Positions 43,831-53,437 of a stretch of 64,000 nucleotides of DNA are shown piece by piece. Below the pieces are notes generated by a model that ran no database searches, was not told the DNA's origin, and was given only the letters and a program-made list of their open reading frames with translations. A program made the translations under genes and the position numbers. Location of the stretch: the NCBI GenBank assembly GCA_012518215.1, contig JAAYSV010000006.1, positions 124,001-188,000 on the forward strand, in the 5' to 3' direction. How positions within the stretch are numbered: position 1 is the stretch's first letter; each line of letters opens with the position of its first letter. This DNA is from Bacillota bacterium (GTDB taxonomy: Bacteria > Bacillota > Dethiobacteria > DTU022 > PWGO01).

Positions 43831-45614
43831 TACCCCCCTTTGCGGCGGAATCCCTTTTCCAGTTCATGGCGGGTAAAGGAAATCAATATCGGACGTCCGT
43901 GGGGACAGTAAAACGGGGTTGCAGTCATCCCCCACTCCCTGATAAGTTTTCTGATTTCGGGAAGACTCATTTTCTGATTGGCCTTGACCGCATTCTTGCA
44001 GGCCATCATCCTGATGACCGGTTCATTCGCATCGGTGCCCGGCATCTCTTTATGTTCACCGATATATGCCAGCAAGTCAAGAAAAATTTCCCGGTTGAAG
44101 ATGTCGGCCAGCATCAGTGGTATTTCCCTTACCAGATAGGTATTCTCCCCAAATAATTCTATTTTGAACCCAGCATTTTCCAACAGGGAGATGAATTCAG
44201 GCATGTTTTCAGCCAGGGAGGCGGGGACTTCAATGCTGATCGGCGTGGCCAGGACCTGTGCATCATGCTCCGCTTCACTGTATTTTTTCTTGTAATGTTC
44301 ATACAGCACCCTTTCGTGGGCGGCATGCTGATCTATGAGCAGCAATTTGTCTCCTTTCTGGGCCAGGATGTATGACGACAGATACTGTCCTATCACCTGG
44401 TAATCCTCCTCGGGAAAGATTTGACTGCTCTCTTCCGGAGTGCTGACAAACGCCTCCTTGCCGAAATCATCGAAGGGAAGGCTGTCGGCGATCCTTTCAT
44501 CGTGGAGATGGTAGGTTCTGTCCCTCTGCCCTGTTTTCTTCTGAACGGGGGGAAAACCGGGCGAGCGGGCTCCAGGATTTCTTCTGCGAGCAAAACCCTC
44601 GCTTCCCAACGAAATGGAAGGCGAGGTGCGTTTCAAAGTGTCGCTGACAGCCCTGAAGAGCAATCCGGTTATTTCACGGTCATGATGGAACCTCACTTCC
44701 GCTTTGGCAGGATGAATATTCACATCCACTGTTTCCGGCGGGAGCCGAAGATGGATGACTGCCAGAGGAAAACGTTGTCCAGGTACAAGACCCTGGTAGG
44801 CCCGTTTCAGGGTGCCGCTCAGGAGGTTACTCCTTATCAGGCGGCGGTTGACCAGGAAGGTCTGGTATTGTCGCGTTGACCTGGTTAGCAACGGGGTGGA
44901 GATATAACCCTCGATACTCATGCCTCCCCGCTGTTCGCGCTGCAATTCCAACATGGACCGCGGTACATCCTTGCCGTAGGCTTCAGCAATGATTCCGGGT
45001 ACATCCCCGTCCCCCCTGGTCTGGAATATCAACCTCTCCCCATGCCAGAAGGAGAACGCCACATCAGGGAAAGAGAAGGCCAGTCCGGTCAACAGCAAGG
45101 AGATTTTCCTGGCTTCGTATGCCGGTGTTTTTAAAAATGCCTTGCGCGCCGGGGTGTTGTAAAAAAGATCGTTCACCACGACATCTGTCCCAACAGGGGC
45201 GCCAACTTCTTCCTTGCTCTGTTTCTTTCCGCCTGCCAGTTTGATGCGGATTCCTCCCAGTTCCCCCGGGGGGCGGCTGATCAGGGTTACCCTGGACACG
45301 GCGCTGATACTGGCCAGGGCCTCTCCGCGGAATCCAAGGGTATCGAGATGCTCAAGATCATCAGTTGTGGAAATCTTGCTTGTTGAATGCCTCTGAAAAG
45401 CATGGCTGATTTCTCCGGTGGGGATGCCTATACCATCATCCGTAACCCGGATTTCCTTCAGGCCGCTTTCACGGATGCGGACCTCTATCAGGGTGGCCCG
45501 GGCATCCAGAGAATTTTCAACCAGTTCCTTGACTACCGATGCCGGGTTTTCAACAACTTCTCCGGCAGCTATCTGCTCCACCACATCGGGGGCAAGTATT
45601 CTTATTCTGCTCAT
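43827..45614 (-). CDS. mutL: DNA mismatch repair protein MutL
   Basis: This GHKL ATPase links MutS mismatch recognition to strand incision. The N-terminal motifs are ENSLDA, DDGIG and GFRGEAL. The C-terminal domain carries the endonuclease motif DQHAAHERVLYEHY beginning near residue 428 and CPHGRP close to the end, so it is of the nicking type found in bacteria without MutH. A variable linker lies at about 335-400. Length is 595. Both ends overlap neighbours by four bases (mutS upstream, miaA downstream). Confidence 0.97.
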   Translation of the reverse strand: MSRIRILAPDVVEQIAAGEVVENPASVVKELVENSLDARATLIEVRIRESGLKEIRVTDDGIGIPTGEISHAFQRHSTSKISTTDDLEHLDTLGFRGEALASISAVSRVTLISRPPGELGGIRIKLAGGKKQSKEEVGAPVGTDVVVNDLFYNTPARKAFLKTPAYEARKISLLLTGLAFSFPDVAFSFWHGERLIFQTRGDGDVPGIIAEAYGKDVPRSMLELQREQRGGMSIEGYISTPLLTRSTRQYQTFLVNRRLIRSNLLSGTLKRAYQGLVPGQRFPLAVIHLRLPPETVDVNIHPAKAEVRFHHDREITGLLFRAVSDTLKRTSPSISLGSEGFARRRNPGARSPGFPPVQKKTGQRDRTYHLHDERIADSLPFDDFGKEAFVSTPEESSQIFPEEDYQVIGQYLSSYILAQKGDKLLLIDQHAAHERVLYEHYKKKYSEAEHDAQVLATPISIEVPASLAENMPEFISLLENAGFKIELFGENTYLVREIPLMLADIFNREIFLDLLAYIGEHKEMPGTDANEPVIRMMACKNAVKANQKMSLPEIRKLIREWGMTATPFYCPHGRPILISFTRHELEKGFRRKGGY

Positions 45615-48262
45615 GATTTTTCCCCATCAGTATTTTTTTTCAAAGCGGACTGTATGCGGAAGAGTTCCTGCATGGCTTCCAGCGGGCTTATAGTTTCCAG
45701 CTTTATCTCCAGCAATTCCTTCATGACACTGCGAGGCAATTTCACATGATTGCCATCATCCTGACCCCGCATCTCCTCTTTCCTCGCAGGGTTGTCCAGT
45801 TCGAAAAGACTGACCTGTTTTATACCCTTGCGGTCTGCTTTCTCGATCTCCGTCAATATGGCCTCGGCCCGCTCCACAACTTCTGCAGGCAATCCTGCCA
45901 GACGGGCTACATTGATGCCGTAGCTTCTGTCTGCCTTTCCAGGGATCACCTTCCTTAAAAAAATAACCCTGTTGCCGCGTTCCCTGACGGCCATTGTATA
46001 ATTTTTGATTCCCGGCAGCTCATTCTCGAGCACGGTCAGTTCGTGGTAATGCGTGGAAAACAGTGTCCAGGATCCAAGATATTTGTGGATATATTCCAGA
46101 ACGCTTCGGGCGATGCTCATACCATCGTAGGTGCTTGTCCCACGGCCGATTTCATCCAGGAGAATAAGTGTTTGCGGTGTAGCTTCCCTCAATATGGATG
46201 CCGTTTCATTCATCTCCACCATGAATGTGCTCTGACCTGCGCTGAGGTCATCGCTGGCCCCGATTCGGGCAAATATACGCTCCAGAACAGGCAATCGTGC
46301 CGATGTGGCGGGCACAAAGCTGCCCATCTGGGCCATCAGGCAGATCAGGGCTATACTCCGGCAGTAAGTGCTCTTTCCCGCCATGTTGGGTCCGGTAAGT
46401 ATCAGCATCTTCCGGTTTTCCCGGAGAAGAGCATCGTTGGGCACGAATCTTTCGCCCAGGTCCATCTTTTCGATCACAGGGTGCCGCCCATCCTTGATTT
46501 CGATAGGGCCGTCCAGGCCTATTTCCGGGCGGCAGTAGCGGTTGACCAACGCGGCCTCTCCCAAACTGCGCAGGCAATCCAGCTGAGCAATGTACTGTGC
46601 TGCCTGCTGGATGGAATCGGTATATTTCAATACCTCCTGGCGGAGCTCTTCGAATAACTGATATTCGAGACGGATCAATTTTTCATTGGCTCCGGTTATT
46701 TCTTCCTCGATCTTCTTCAATTTTTCGGTGATGAAACGCTCGGCGTTGACCAGCGTTTGTTTGCGATGGTACTCCGGCGGGACCAGGTGTAAATTGTTCT
46801 TTGTAACTTCGATATAATACCCGAATACCCGATTGTAAGCCACTTTCAGGGATTTGATTCCCGTCCGTTCCCGCTCCTCTCTTTCCACCTCAAGAAGCCA
46901 TTTGTTTCCCTGGCGGCAGATTTTTCGCAGATGATCAACCTCCGTGTGGAACCCTTCGCGAATAATTCCTCCTTCCTGCAATGCAAGGGGGGGATCATCG
47001 ATCAGTGCCCGATCCAACAAGGCAGTTAACTCGTCAAATAGCGGTAGGTGGGTGACGATTCTTTTCAGAAGAGGTGATTTTGCCTGTTTAAGTGTTTTTT
47101 TCACTGCAGGCAGTCGCCATAAAGTTTCTTTCAGGGCAGCAAGGTCGCGGGCATTGGTTGCTCCAAAATTGACTCTGGAGCAGAATCTTTCCAGGTCAAA
47201 GATCCGCGCAAGCTGTTTGCCGAGATCGGCTTTCAAAGAAGATTGGTTGTAAATTTCATCCACGGCTTCGATCCTCTCACCTATTGCCGTGACATCCCTG
47301 AGAGGCTGTTCCAGCCAGCTTTTCAGCAAGCGTCCGCCCATGGAGTTGCAGGTATAATCGAGGACACCGATCAGGGATCCTTTCCTTTTGCCTTCACGTA
47401 TCGTCTGCGTGAGCTCCAGGTTTCGGCGTGTGACCCCATCCAGAACCATGTATTCCCCGGGGAAATACAATTCCAGCGTTTTCAGATGTTTCAAGGAGGT
47501 TTTCTGGAGTGTTTGAAGATATGTAAGCAGGGCTCCGCTTGCCGAAATGGCAAGAGGGTATTTGTGCAGCCGGGTTTTCTTTATCTGCTTGCTACCCCAC
47601 TGGGCAAGAACCGCTTCCTGTGCTTCACGGTGGGAGAAATAGCTGTCGGGGACTTCCTCCAACAAGGTTTTTTCGTAGATTTTCCGGCATTCGGAGACAA
47701 TCCTGTCTTCCATCATCCACGAGGTGCAGATAACCTCGGCCGGAACCAATCGTTGCCACTCGGCCCTGATCAGGTCCTCTGCATTTTCGCCGGATACTTC
47801 CGTGGCCCAGAAGCCCCCCGTGGAAATATCCGTGATGGCCAGCCCGTAATAATTATCAGTATCCTTGAGAAGGGAAAGCAGGTAGTTGTTGTGGTTGTTC
47901 CGGAGCATGGACTCGTCGATAACCGTTCCCGGTGTAACGATACGGGTCACCTCGCGTTTTACCAGCCCACCCCCTGCCGTGGAGGGTTCCTCGGTCTGAT
48001 CGCATATTGCAACCTTGTGGCCCTTTTCAATCATACGCGGCAGATAGTTGTCGATGGCGTGTATGGGTATCCCGGCCATGGGAACGGGGTCTTTTTTGTC
48101 CGTATCCCTGGTAGTCAGCACCAGGTCCAGTTCATGCGATGCAACCCTTGCATCATCAAAAAAAAGCTCGTAAAAGTCCCCTACCTGAAAGAAGATAATT
48201 TTATCTGCATGTTCTTCTTTGATCGACATGTACTGCTCCATCATTGGCGTCAGCTTGCCCAA
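45611..48262 (-). CDS. mutS: DNA mismatch repair protein MutS
   Basis: This mismatch-recognition ATPase has 883 residues, typical of MutS1. The N-terminal mismatch-binding motif FFQVGDFYELF is at about residues 23-33. The connector, lever and clamp domains follow. Walker A is GPNMAGKST near 623-631, with DEIGRGTSTYDG downstream. It shows no MutS2 Smr domain. The start lies 33 bases after the miaB stop, in the same direction, so miaB-mutS-mutL-miaA-hfq looks like one operon. Confidence 0.97.
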   Translation of the reverse strand: MGKLTPMMEQYMSIKEEHADKIIFFQVGDFYELFFDDARVASHELDLVLTTRDTDKKDPVPMAGIPIHAIDNYLPRMIEKGHKVAICDQTEEPSTAGGGLVKREVTRIVTPGTVIDESMLRNNHNNYLLSLLKDTDNYYGLAITDISTGGFWATEVSGENAEDLIRAEWQRLVPAEVICTSWMMEDRIVSECRKIYEKTLLEEVPDSYFSHREAQEAVLAQWGSKQIKKTRLHKYPLAISASGALLTYLQTLQKTSLKHLKTLELYFPGEYMVLDGVTRRNLELTQTIREGKRKGSLIGVLDYTCNSMGGRLLKSWLEQPLRDVTAIGERIEAVDEIYNQSSLKADLGKQLARIFDLERFCSRVNFGATNARDLAALKETLWRLPAVKKTLKQAKSPLLKRIVTHLPLFDELTALLDRALIDDPPLALQEGGIIREGFHTEVDHLRKICRQGNKWLLEVEREERERTGIKSLKVAYNRVFGYYIEVTKNNLHLVPPEYHRKQTLVNAERFITEKLKKIEEEITGANEKLIRLEYQLFEELRQEVLKYTDSIQQAAQYIAQLDCLRSLGEAALVNRYCRPEIGLDGPIEIKDGRHPVIEKMDLGERFVPNDALLRENRKMLILTGPNMAGKSTYCRSIALICLMAQMGSFVPATSARLPVLERIFARIGASDDLSAGQSTFMVEMNETASILREATPQTLILLDEIGRGTSTYDGMSIARSVLEYIHKYLGSWTLFSTHYHELTVLENELPGIKNYTMAVRERGNRVIFLRKVIPGKADRSYGINVARLAGLPAEVVERAEAILTEIEKADRKGIKQVSLFELDNPARKEEMRGQDDGNHVKLPRSVMKELLEIKLETISPLEAMQELFRIQSALKKNTDGEKS

Positions 48263-48295
48263 TTTGTCTCCATACCTCCGGTTAAAATATGTCTC

Positions 48296-49654
48296 CTATA
48301 TTCTTTCTTTTTCTGGCTCCCCCGAAAGATGCCATGTCCCGGCTTGCTCTATGCGCAGATCAATCAGATGTCCTTCCATGTCCGGGTTGCCCTTGAAATG
48401 AACCAACTTGTTGGTCCTTGTTCTCCCGGTAAGTTTGTGGGGATCATTTTTGCTGACACCCTCCACGAGGACTTCCGCAACCGAACCGACCAGTTCAGAA
48501 TTGATCTGCAGGCCTATCTCCTGCTGTTTCCTGTTCAGGTCCATGATTCTAGCTCTTTTTACTTCCCGGGGTATCTTGTTTTTCATTTTGCTTGCCGGTG
48601 TGCCCCGGCGCTCCGAATAGAGAAAGGAAAATGCTGCATCGAATCTTATCTCCTCGATCAGGGCCATCGTTTCCATGAAATCTTCTTCTTCCTCACCGGG
48701 GAAACCGATGATGAAGTCGGTAGTTATCGCCGCATCGGGGATGTATTCCCTGATTGTCTCCACCAGGCGGATGTAGTATTCACGGGTATATCCGCGGTTC
48801 ATCTTCTTGAGAATGCGGTTACTGCCCGATTGAATGGGCAGATGAAAATGTTCACATATATTCTCCGAACGTGCAATCACATCGATAATCCTTTCTTCAA
48901 AATCACGCGGATGAGAGGTCATGTACCTGATCCTGCTGATTTCCGGCACTTTGCTCAATTCATCAAGTAGCTGGTGAAAACGGTTTTCACCGGCAAGGTC
49001 TTTCCCGTAAGCATTGACATTCTGCCCCAGAAGGGTAACCTCCCTGTAGCCCGACTGCCCCAGTTCCTTTACCTCGTTGACAATCTGGTGCAGGGGGCGG
49101 CTGCGTTCCCGCCCCCTCACATGAGGAACGATGCAATATGAACAGAAGTTGTTGCAGCCGTATATTACAGGAACCCAGGCCTGGAAACGGTTTTTCCTGG
49201 AGACCGGCAGGCCCTCCCTGTCAAGATCTACTTCGCCTGTTTCAATGACAATTTTTCCCGTGTTTCTGGCCATTTCCAGCAGGCGCGTAAAATGTGGCAG
49301 TACATGTGTACCAAAAAGAATATCTACATGCTTGAATTTACGGGCAAGTCGATCGGCCACATCGCGTTGCTGTACCATGCAGCCTCCCACAGCCAGCATA
49401 CGATCCGGGCGTTCTTTCTTCCATGGTATCAGTTCCCCCAGCAATGTTGATACTTTGTCCTCCGGCTTTTTACGGACGGCGCATGTATTGATGATCAGCA
49501 AATCGGCTGTATCGATACACGGCGCAGGAAACAGTCCCTCCTCCTTCAGCTGACCGGCCAACAATTCACTATCATGATCATTTATCTGACACCCCAGGGT
49601 GATGATATAGTAGCTGTGCGGTTTGTTGATATGATGCAAGAGACAACATCTCAT
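48296..49654 (-). CDS. miaB: tRNA-2-methylthio-N6-dimethylallyladenosine synthase MiaB
   Basis: This radical-SAM methylthiotransferase completes ms2i6A37 after MiaA. The auxiliary cluster is held by Cys22, Cys58 and Cys92, and the radical-SAM cluster by Cys167, Cys171 and Cys174 (GCNNFCSYC). A TRAM domain forms the C-terminus (about 385-450). Length is 452. The first ten residues are unusual and the start has no clear ribosome-binding site, so a downstream TTG near residue 6 is possible. The gene leads the mutS-mutL-miaA-hfq operon. Confidence 0.95.
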   Translation of the reverse strand: MRCCLLHHINKPHSYYIITLGCQINDHDSELLAGQLKEEGLFPAPCIDTADLLIINTCAVRKKPEDKVSTLLGELIPWKKERPDRMLAVGGCMVQQRDVADRLARKFKHVDILFGTHVLPHFTRLLEMARNTGKIVIETGEVDLDREGLPVSRKNRFQAWVPVIYGCNNFCSYCIVPHVRGRERSRPLHQIVNEVKELGQSGYREVTLLGQNVNAYGKDLAGENRFHQLLDELSKVPEISRIRYMTSHPRDFEERIIDVIARSENICEHFHLPIQSGSNRILKKMNRGYTREYYIRLVETIREYIPDAAITTDFIIGFPGEEEEDFMETMALIEEIRFDAAFSFLYSERRGTPASKMKNKIPREVKRARIMDLNRKQQEIGLQINSELVGSVAEVLVEGVSKNDPHKLTGRTRTNKLVHFKGNPDMEGHLIDLRIEQAGTWHLSGEPEKERI

Positions 49655-49908
49655 TTCTGATTGCTTCAGGTTAATACCCGGGCCAGGGCCCTTTCAAATC
49701 ATCTTTTATTATATCAAAGAAAACGATCGGATGGTAACCGCATCAATAAATAACAGCCCGTACCGGAGGCCAGATTCAAGAGCGGAACCCTCGTAGATAT
49801 TGCTCGCTGGAAAAGGCATCCCCGGGGTATTTTATCATGCAGACTGAATACTTTGGTTCAAGCGCCGCCGTGTAAGAGCAGGTATTCCGAGGATGTATCG
49901 GGAAAAGA

Positions 49909-50829
49909 CTAATCCGGGGGAAGAAGTAGTTTTCTGATGATAGAGGAAAGATCCTTGAAATCAGGCTTGCTCACCTGGGCATCCGCGCCGACACTGAAAC
50001 CCTTGTGGCGCAGATCATCCGTTATCAGCGATGAAAAGATGATCGTCGGCAATCTTTTGAGCAGAGGATCGGATTTGATCTTTTTGATCAGATGATGTCC
50101 ATCCATCTGTGGCATCTCGATATCCGTTATGACCAGTTGAACCGTATCCAGGAGATCTTCTTTCAATTCGCGGGCCAGGTTCTCCAGATATCCCCATGCC
50201 ATTGCCCCATTTTCAAAAACTTGCAAATTGTGATAGCCTATCTGCGGTAAATAATCGGTAAGGATCTTTCGCAGTGTCGGTGAATCTTCGGCTATGATGA
50301 TCTGTCTGGACGATTTGTCCGCGGGGATTTCCATGATTTCTTCCGGCCCTGATTCATCAACAGCATGGCTGAGTTTGACGTCAAAAAGAATATTTTCAAA
50401 ATCAAGCAACAACACGAGATGTCCTTCCACACCCCTGATCAACCCGATTATACAACCATTTGTTTGAAGAATATGCGGGGGTTTATGAATTTGCTCCCAT
50501 GAGACCCTGTGGATGCGGACAACAGAGTTGATCCGGAAAGCAGCCTTCAATTTGTTCAATTCAGCGATGATGATCTTGTCCTCATCGGTTGCCATGGCAT
50601 CGGGATAATCCAGGTAGGAAGTCAGGTCAATCAGGGGAATGGTCTCCTCCCTCAAGATGATCAGGCCCTCGATACTCCTGTGGGCATGAGGGGTTCTGGT
50701 CACGGGGACCAGGTTGATAACTTCCCTTACTTTGATTACGTTTATGCCCAGGGAATTCTCTCCAACCTTGAATTCGAGTATTTCTACTTCATTTGTTCCG
50801 CTTTCCAGCAAAATAGCGTCTTCTGCCAT
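49909..50829 (-). CDS. cheV: Chemotaxis coupling protein CheV
   Basis: The protein joins a CheW-like adaptor domain (about residues 12-155) to a response-regulator receiver (about 175-303) with the phosphoryl-accepting Asp236 in ITDIEMPQMDG and acidic residues EDS at 181-183. The receiver lysine is in VSKPDF. CheV couples chemoreceptors to CheA and tunes adaptation, so the organism is probably motile. GAGGAG gives the start. No other chemotaxis gene is near. Confidence 0.93.
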   Translation of the reverse strand: MAEDAILLESGTNEVEILEFKVGENSLGINVIKVREVINLVPVTRTPHAHRSIEGLIILREETIPLIDLTSYLDYPDAMATDEDKIIIAELNKLKAAFRINSVVRIHRVSWEQIHKPPHILQTNGCIIGLIRGVEGHLVLLLDFENILFDVKLSHAVDESGPEEIMEIPADKSSRQIIIAEDSPTLRKILTDYLPQIGYHNLQVFENGAMAWGYLENLARELKEDLLDTVQLVITDIEMPQMDGHHLIKKIKSDPLLKRLPTIIFSSLITDDLRHKGFSVGADAQVSKPDFKDLSSIIRKLLLPPD

Positions 50830-50861
50830 CGATGTGCTCCTCGTAAATCAGCCCATGTGGA

Positions 50862-51968
50862 TTAGAAGGGAAAGTTGTATTGCTGCAAGTTCAATTCACG
50901 CTGCAGTTCTTTCATTTCTTTTTGCAGTACCTCCCCCACGGGAACACCCCTGTTTTTCCGGTCCAGCCAGGCTTCGTATTCTTTTTCCCCTGCCGTGTAG
51001 ATCCTGCTTTCCCCGGGGGCTTTCATGGAGTTCCGCAATTCCCTCAAAATATTTCCGGTGGTCCTCTTGAACGATTCAATTTCAATGAAGTGGCTTATAT
51101 CTATAGCCATGAAAAAATGGCCGAGTCGATGCGGCACCTTCTTCCCGTTCTCCAACCCCACGAGCATTTTGAGAAAAGCGCCCCCTTGCAACGCCGAAGA
51201 TAAAATTTCCACCAATGTGGCATAACCGTAGCCCTTGTAACCAGCATTCTCATCTCCAATTCCGCCGAGGGGGGCGAGTGCAGCTTTGCCTTCGACCAGA
51301 TCGACCAGTACCTGATGGGGATCTGTCCTGGATTTTCCGTCGAGGTCAATCACCCAGCCGGAAGGCATTTCCCTGTTTTCACGTGCATACAATTCGATCT
51401 TGCCCCTCTGGGTAACCGAGGTGGCGCAATCGATAACAAAAGGAAATTCTTCGTCCGTGGGCAGCCCGAAAACAAGCGGGTTGGTACCAAGCATATTTTC
51501 GACCCCGAATGTGGGGGCTATGGAAGGCCTTGCATTGGATCCGGTAATACCGATCTGATCCTGATCAGCGGCCATGAGGGCATAATATCCGGCAATGCCG
51601 TAATGGGATGAATTTCTCACGGCAACCATTCCCAGGCCATATTTCTGTGCTTTCTTGATAGCCATTTCCATTGATTTTTTCCCGATAACATGCCCCATAC
51701 CATCATGTCCATCGATTACCGCTGTTGTCGGCCCTTCCTTGACAATTTCCATGTTGGTAATCGGGGACAGGATGCCATCCTTGATACGATCATAATAGAT
51801 CGGTTTCAGGCGCCCTATCCCGTGGGAGTCAATACCCCTTTTATCAGAAGTGATCAGCACGTCTGCACAGATGCGAGCATCATCTTCCGGAACTCCTGCA
51901 CCCATGAATACGTCTACCATGAATTTTTCCATCGTGTCAAAATCGATCCAGACAATTTTTTCCGGCAT
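50862..51968 (-). CDS. Ldh2-family malate/L-lactate-type dehydrogenase
   Basis: This NAD(P)-dependent oxidoreductase of the YlbC/Ldh2 family (368 residues) reduces 2-oxoacids or imines such as malate, L-sulfolactate or ureidoglycolate in different organisms. It is unrelated to the classical Rossmann LDH. Family motifs are SDKRGIDSHGIGRL with His49, NSSHYGIAGYY near 118-128 and the cofactor loop around TNPLVFGLP. AGGGGGAACC lies upstream of the start. The 3' neighbour is cheV in the same direction. The substrate cannot be decided. Confidence 0.85.
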   Translation of the reverse strand: MPEKIVWIDFDTMEKFMVDVFMGAGVPEDDARICADVLITSDKRGIDSHGIGRLKPIYYDRIKDGILSPITNMEIVKEGPTTAVIDGHDGMGHVIGKKSMEMAIKKAQKYGLGMVAVRNSSHYGIAGYYALMAADQDQIGITGSNARPSIAPTFGVENMLGTNPLVFGLPTDEEFPFVIDCATSVTQRGKIELYARENREMPSGWVIDLDGKSRTDPHQVLVDLVEGKAALAPLGGIGDENAGYKGYGYATLVEILSSALQGGAFLKMLVGLENGKKVPHRLGHFFMAIDISHFIEIESFKRTTGNILRELRNSMKAPGESRIYTAGEKEYEAWLDRKNRGVPVGEVLQKEMKELQRELNLQQYNFPF

Positions 51969-52096
51969 GAATGTGTTTGGTTCCCCCTTCGCTGGCCATT
52001 ATCCGTTCATTTCAATTATATCAATAATAACCACCTTGTAAAAGCATAGAAATAGATAACCCAATATTTTGGAGAAATTTTGCGGAGAAACCCTTT

Positions 52097-53437
52097 ATGT
52101 GGAAACGCCCCCTGGTAAAAGGCACCCTGATACTTACCCTGTCTGGACTGTTCATTAGATTTCTGGGCCTCCTGAACCGGGCAATACTGTCGCGACTTAT
52201 CGGCGCGGAAGGGCTTGGTTTCTTTCAGATCATCATTCCGGTGTACACTTTGCTGATTGTAGTTGCGGGAGCAGGCCTTCCCGGTGCTATCACCAAGATG
52301 ATTGCGGATCGTCATTCTACGGGGGATGTCGGAACCGGGGTTCTGATCAAGAACAAGGCAATCAAAATGGTATTGGCTTCCTCCGTATTGATCTTTCTTG
52401 TATACTATCCGCTCCTTCACCTGTATGTTTGCCATTCCAACCTCGATGGCCGGATTGTCAGTGCTTTGAAAATTGTTGCTGCGGGTATTCTTTTTGCTTC
52501 AGTCTCCCAGATTGTAAGAGGGTTTTTCCAGGGGTCCAAAATGATGACGCCGACGGCTGTTTCCCAGATGGGAGAACAAATTTGCAGGGTGGGTTCCGGA
52601 TTGGCCGCTGCTTACGTGCTGATGCCTTTCGGGCTCGAGTATGCCCTCTGCGGTATCACCGCCGGCATCGTCTTCGGGGAAATAATCGGTTTCATTATTT
52701 TGCTTCTCTACAGGCGTTTTCATCTACGGAAGATAGAACCGTGCGGGAGCAGTTTCCCGGTAACACTTGATCGGCAGCTCAAGAAAGAAATGGCAGTCCT
52801 TTCACTGCCATTGTTGCTGTTACGTGTCAGCGGGTCAGTCACGCATGTATTTGAATCCTTGCTTATCCCCGCAAGGTTGCAGAAGGCGGGTTTCAATGCT
52901 GCCGAATCAATCACCCTCCTGGGGGAATTGGCCGGAATGGCCCTGCCTCTTCTTTTTCTGCCCACTGTTTTTATTCTGCCTCTCAACACTGTCCTGGTTC
53001 CTTACGTTGCTCAGGCTGCCGTGACCAAACAGAAAAAGACACTGAACAACATAGTCAGGTTTTCCCTGTGGGGGACCCTGGGCATGGGGTTGTCCGTCTC
53101 CCTGGTTTTCAGGTTCTTCTCCCCCACGCTCACCTCTTTGTTTTACGGAAATTCGTCCGCAGCACCGTTGGTTACCATGCTTGCTCTCTGCGCCCCCCTG
53201 GTTTACATGCAATTTACCACCGCTTCCATACTGCACGGCCTTGGCCACCCTGGAATTGCCGTCTTCAACGATCTTGCCGGAACCGCAGTGGGACTTTTAC
53301 TGATATATTTTCTTACCGCCCTGCCTTCCATGGGCATATATGGCGCGGTCTGGGCTTACTCGGCTTCCTTTGCCCTGACTTCAATGCTTGGATGCATAAG
53401 CAGCAGGTTCCTCGTTTCTGGATTGATCAGGAGATAA
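52097..53437 (+). CDS. SpoVB-like polysaccharide/lipid flippase
   Basis: This is a MOP-superfamily exporter with about 12 to 14 hydrophobic segments in 446 residues, close to stage V sporulation protein B and related lipid-linked precursor flippases (MurJ-like). It starts with LVKGTLILTLSGLFIRFLG, a recognisable SpoVB pattern. The ribosome-binding site is GCGGAGA. SpoVB is needed for the spore cortex, which fits the sporulation genes in the window, but paralogues with other roles are common. The end overlaps the convergent metallo-beta-lactamase gene by 11 bases. Confidence 0.85.
   Translation: MWKRPLVKGTLILTLSGLFIRFLGLLNRAILSRLIGAEGLGFFQIIIPVYTLLIVVAGAGLPGAITKMIADRHSTGDVGTGVLIKNKAIKMVLASSVLIFLVYYPLLHLYVCHSNLDGRIVSALKIVAAGILFASVSQIVRGFFQGSKMMTPTAVSQMGEQICRVGSGLAAAYVLMPFGLEYALCGITAGIVFGEIIGFIILLLYRRFHLRKIEPCGSSFPVTLDRQLKKEMAVLSLPLLLLRVSGSVTHVFESLLIPARLQKAGFNAAESITLLGELAGMALPLLFLPTVFILPLNTVLVPYVAQAAVTKQKKTLNNIVRFSLWGTLGMGLSVSLVFRFFSPTLTSLFYGNSSAAPLVTMLALCAPLVYMQFTTASILHGLGHPGIAVFNDLAGTAVGLLLIYFLTALPSMGIYGAVWAYSASFALTSMLGCISSRFLVSGLIRR

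Noticed and set aside
47243-48970. Long open frame of 575 codons on the plus strand
   Set aside because: It lies antisense to mutS and miaB, which are certain genes. Its sequence has no family resemblance, and it arises from codon bias on the coding strand.
49655-49908. Promoter for miaB based on a minus-strand TATAAT near 49,710
   Set aside because: The -35 position does not resemble TTGACA, and the GC-rich dyad at about 49,675-49,695 lacks a T-run.
52000-52096. Possible sigma-E promoter before the SpoVB-like gene
   Set aside because: AATAATA and CATAGAAA lie at plausible spacing, but each matches the consensus poorly in an AT-rich stretch.
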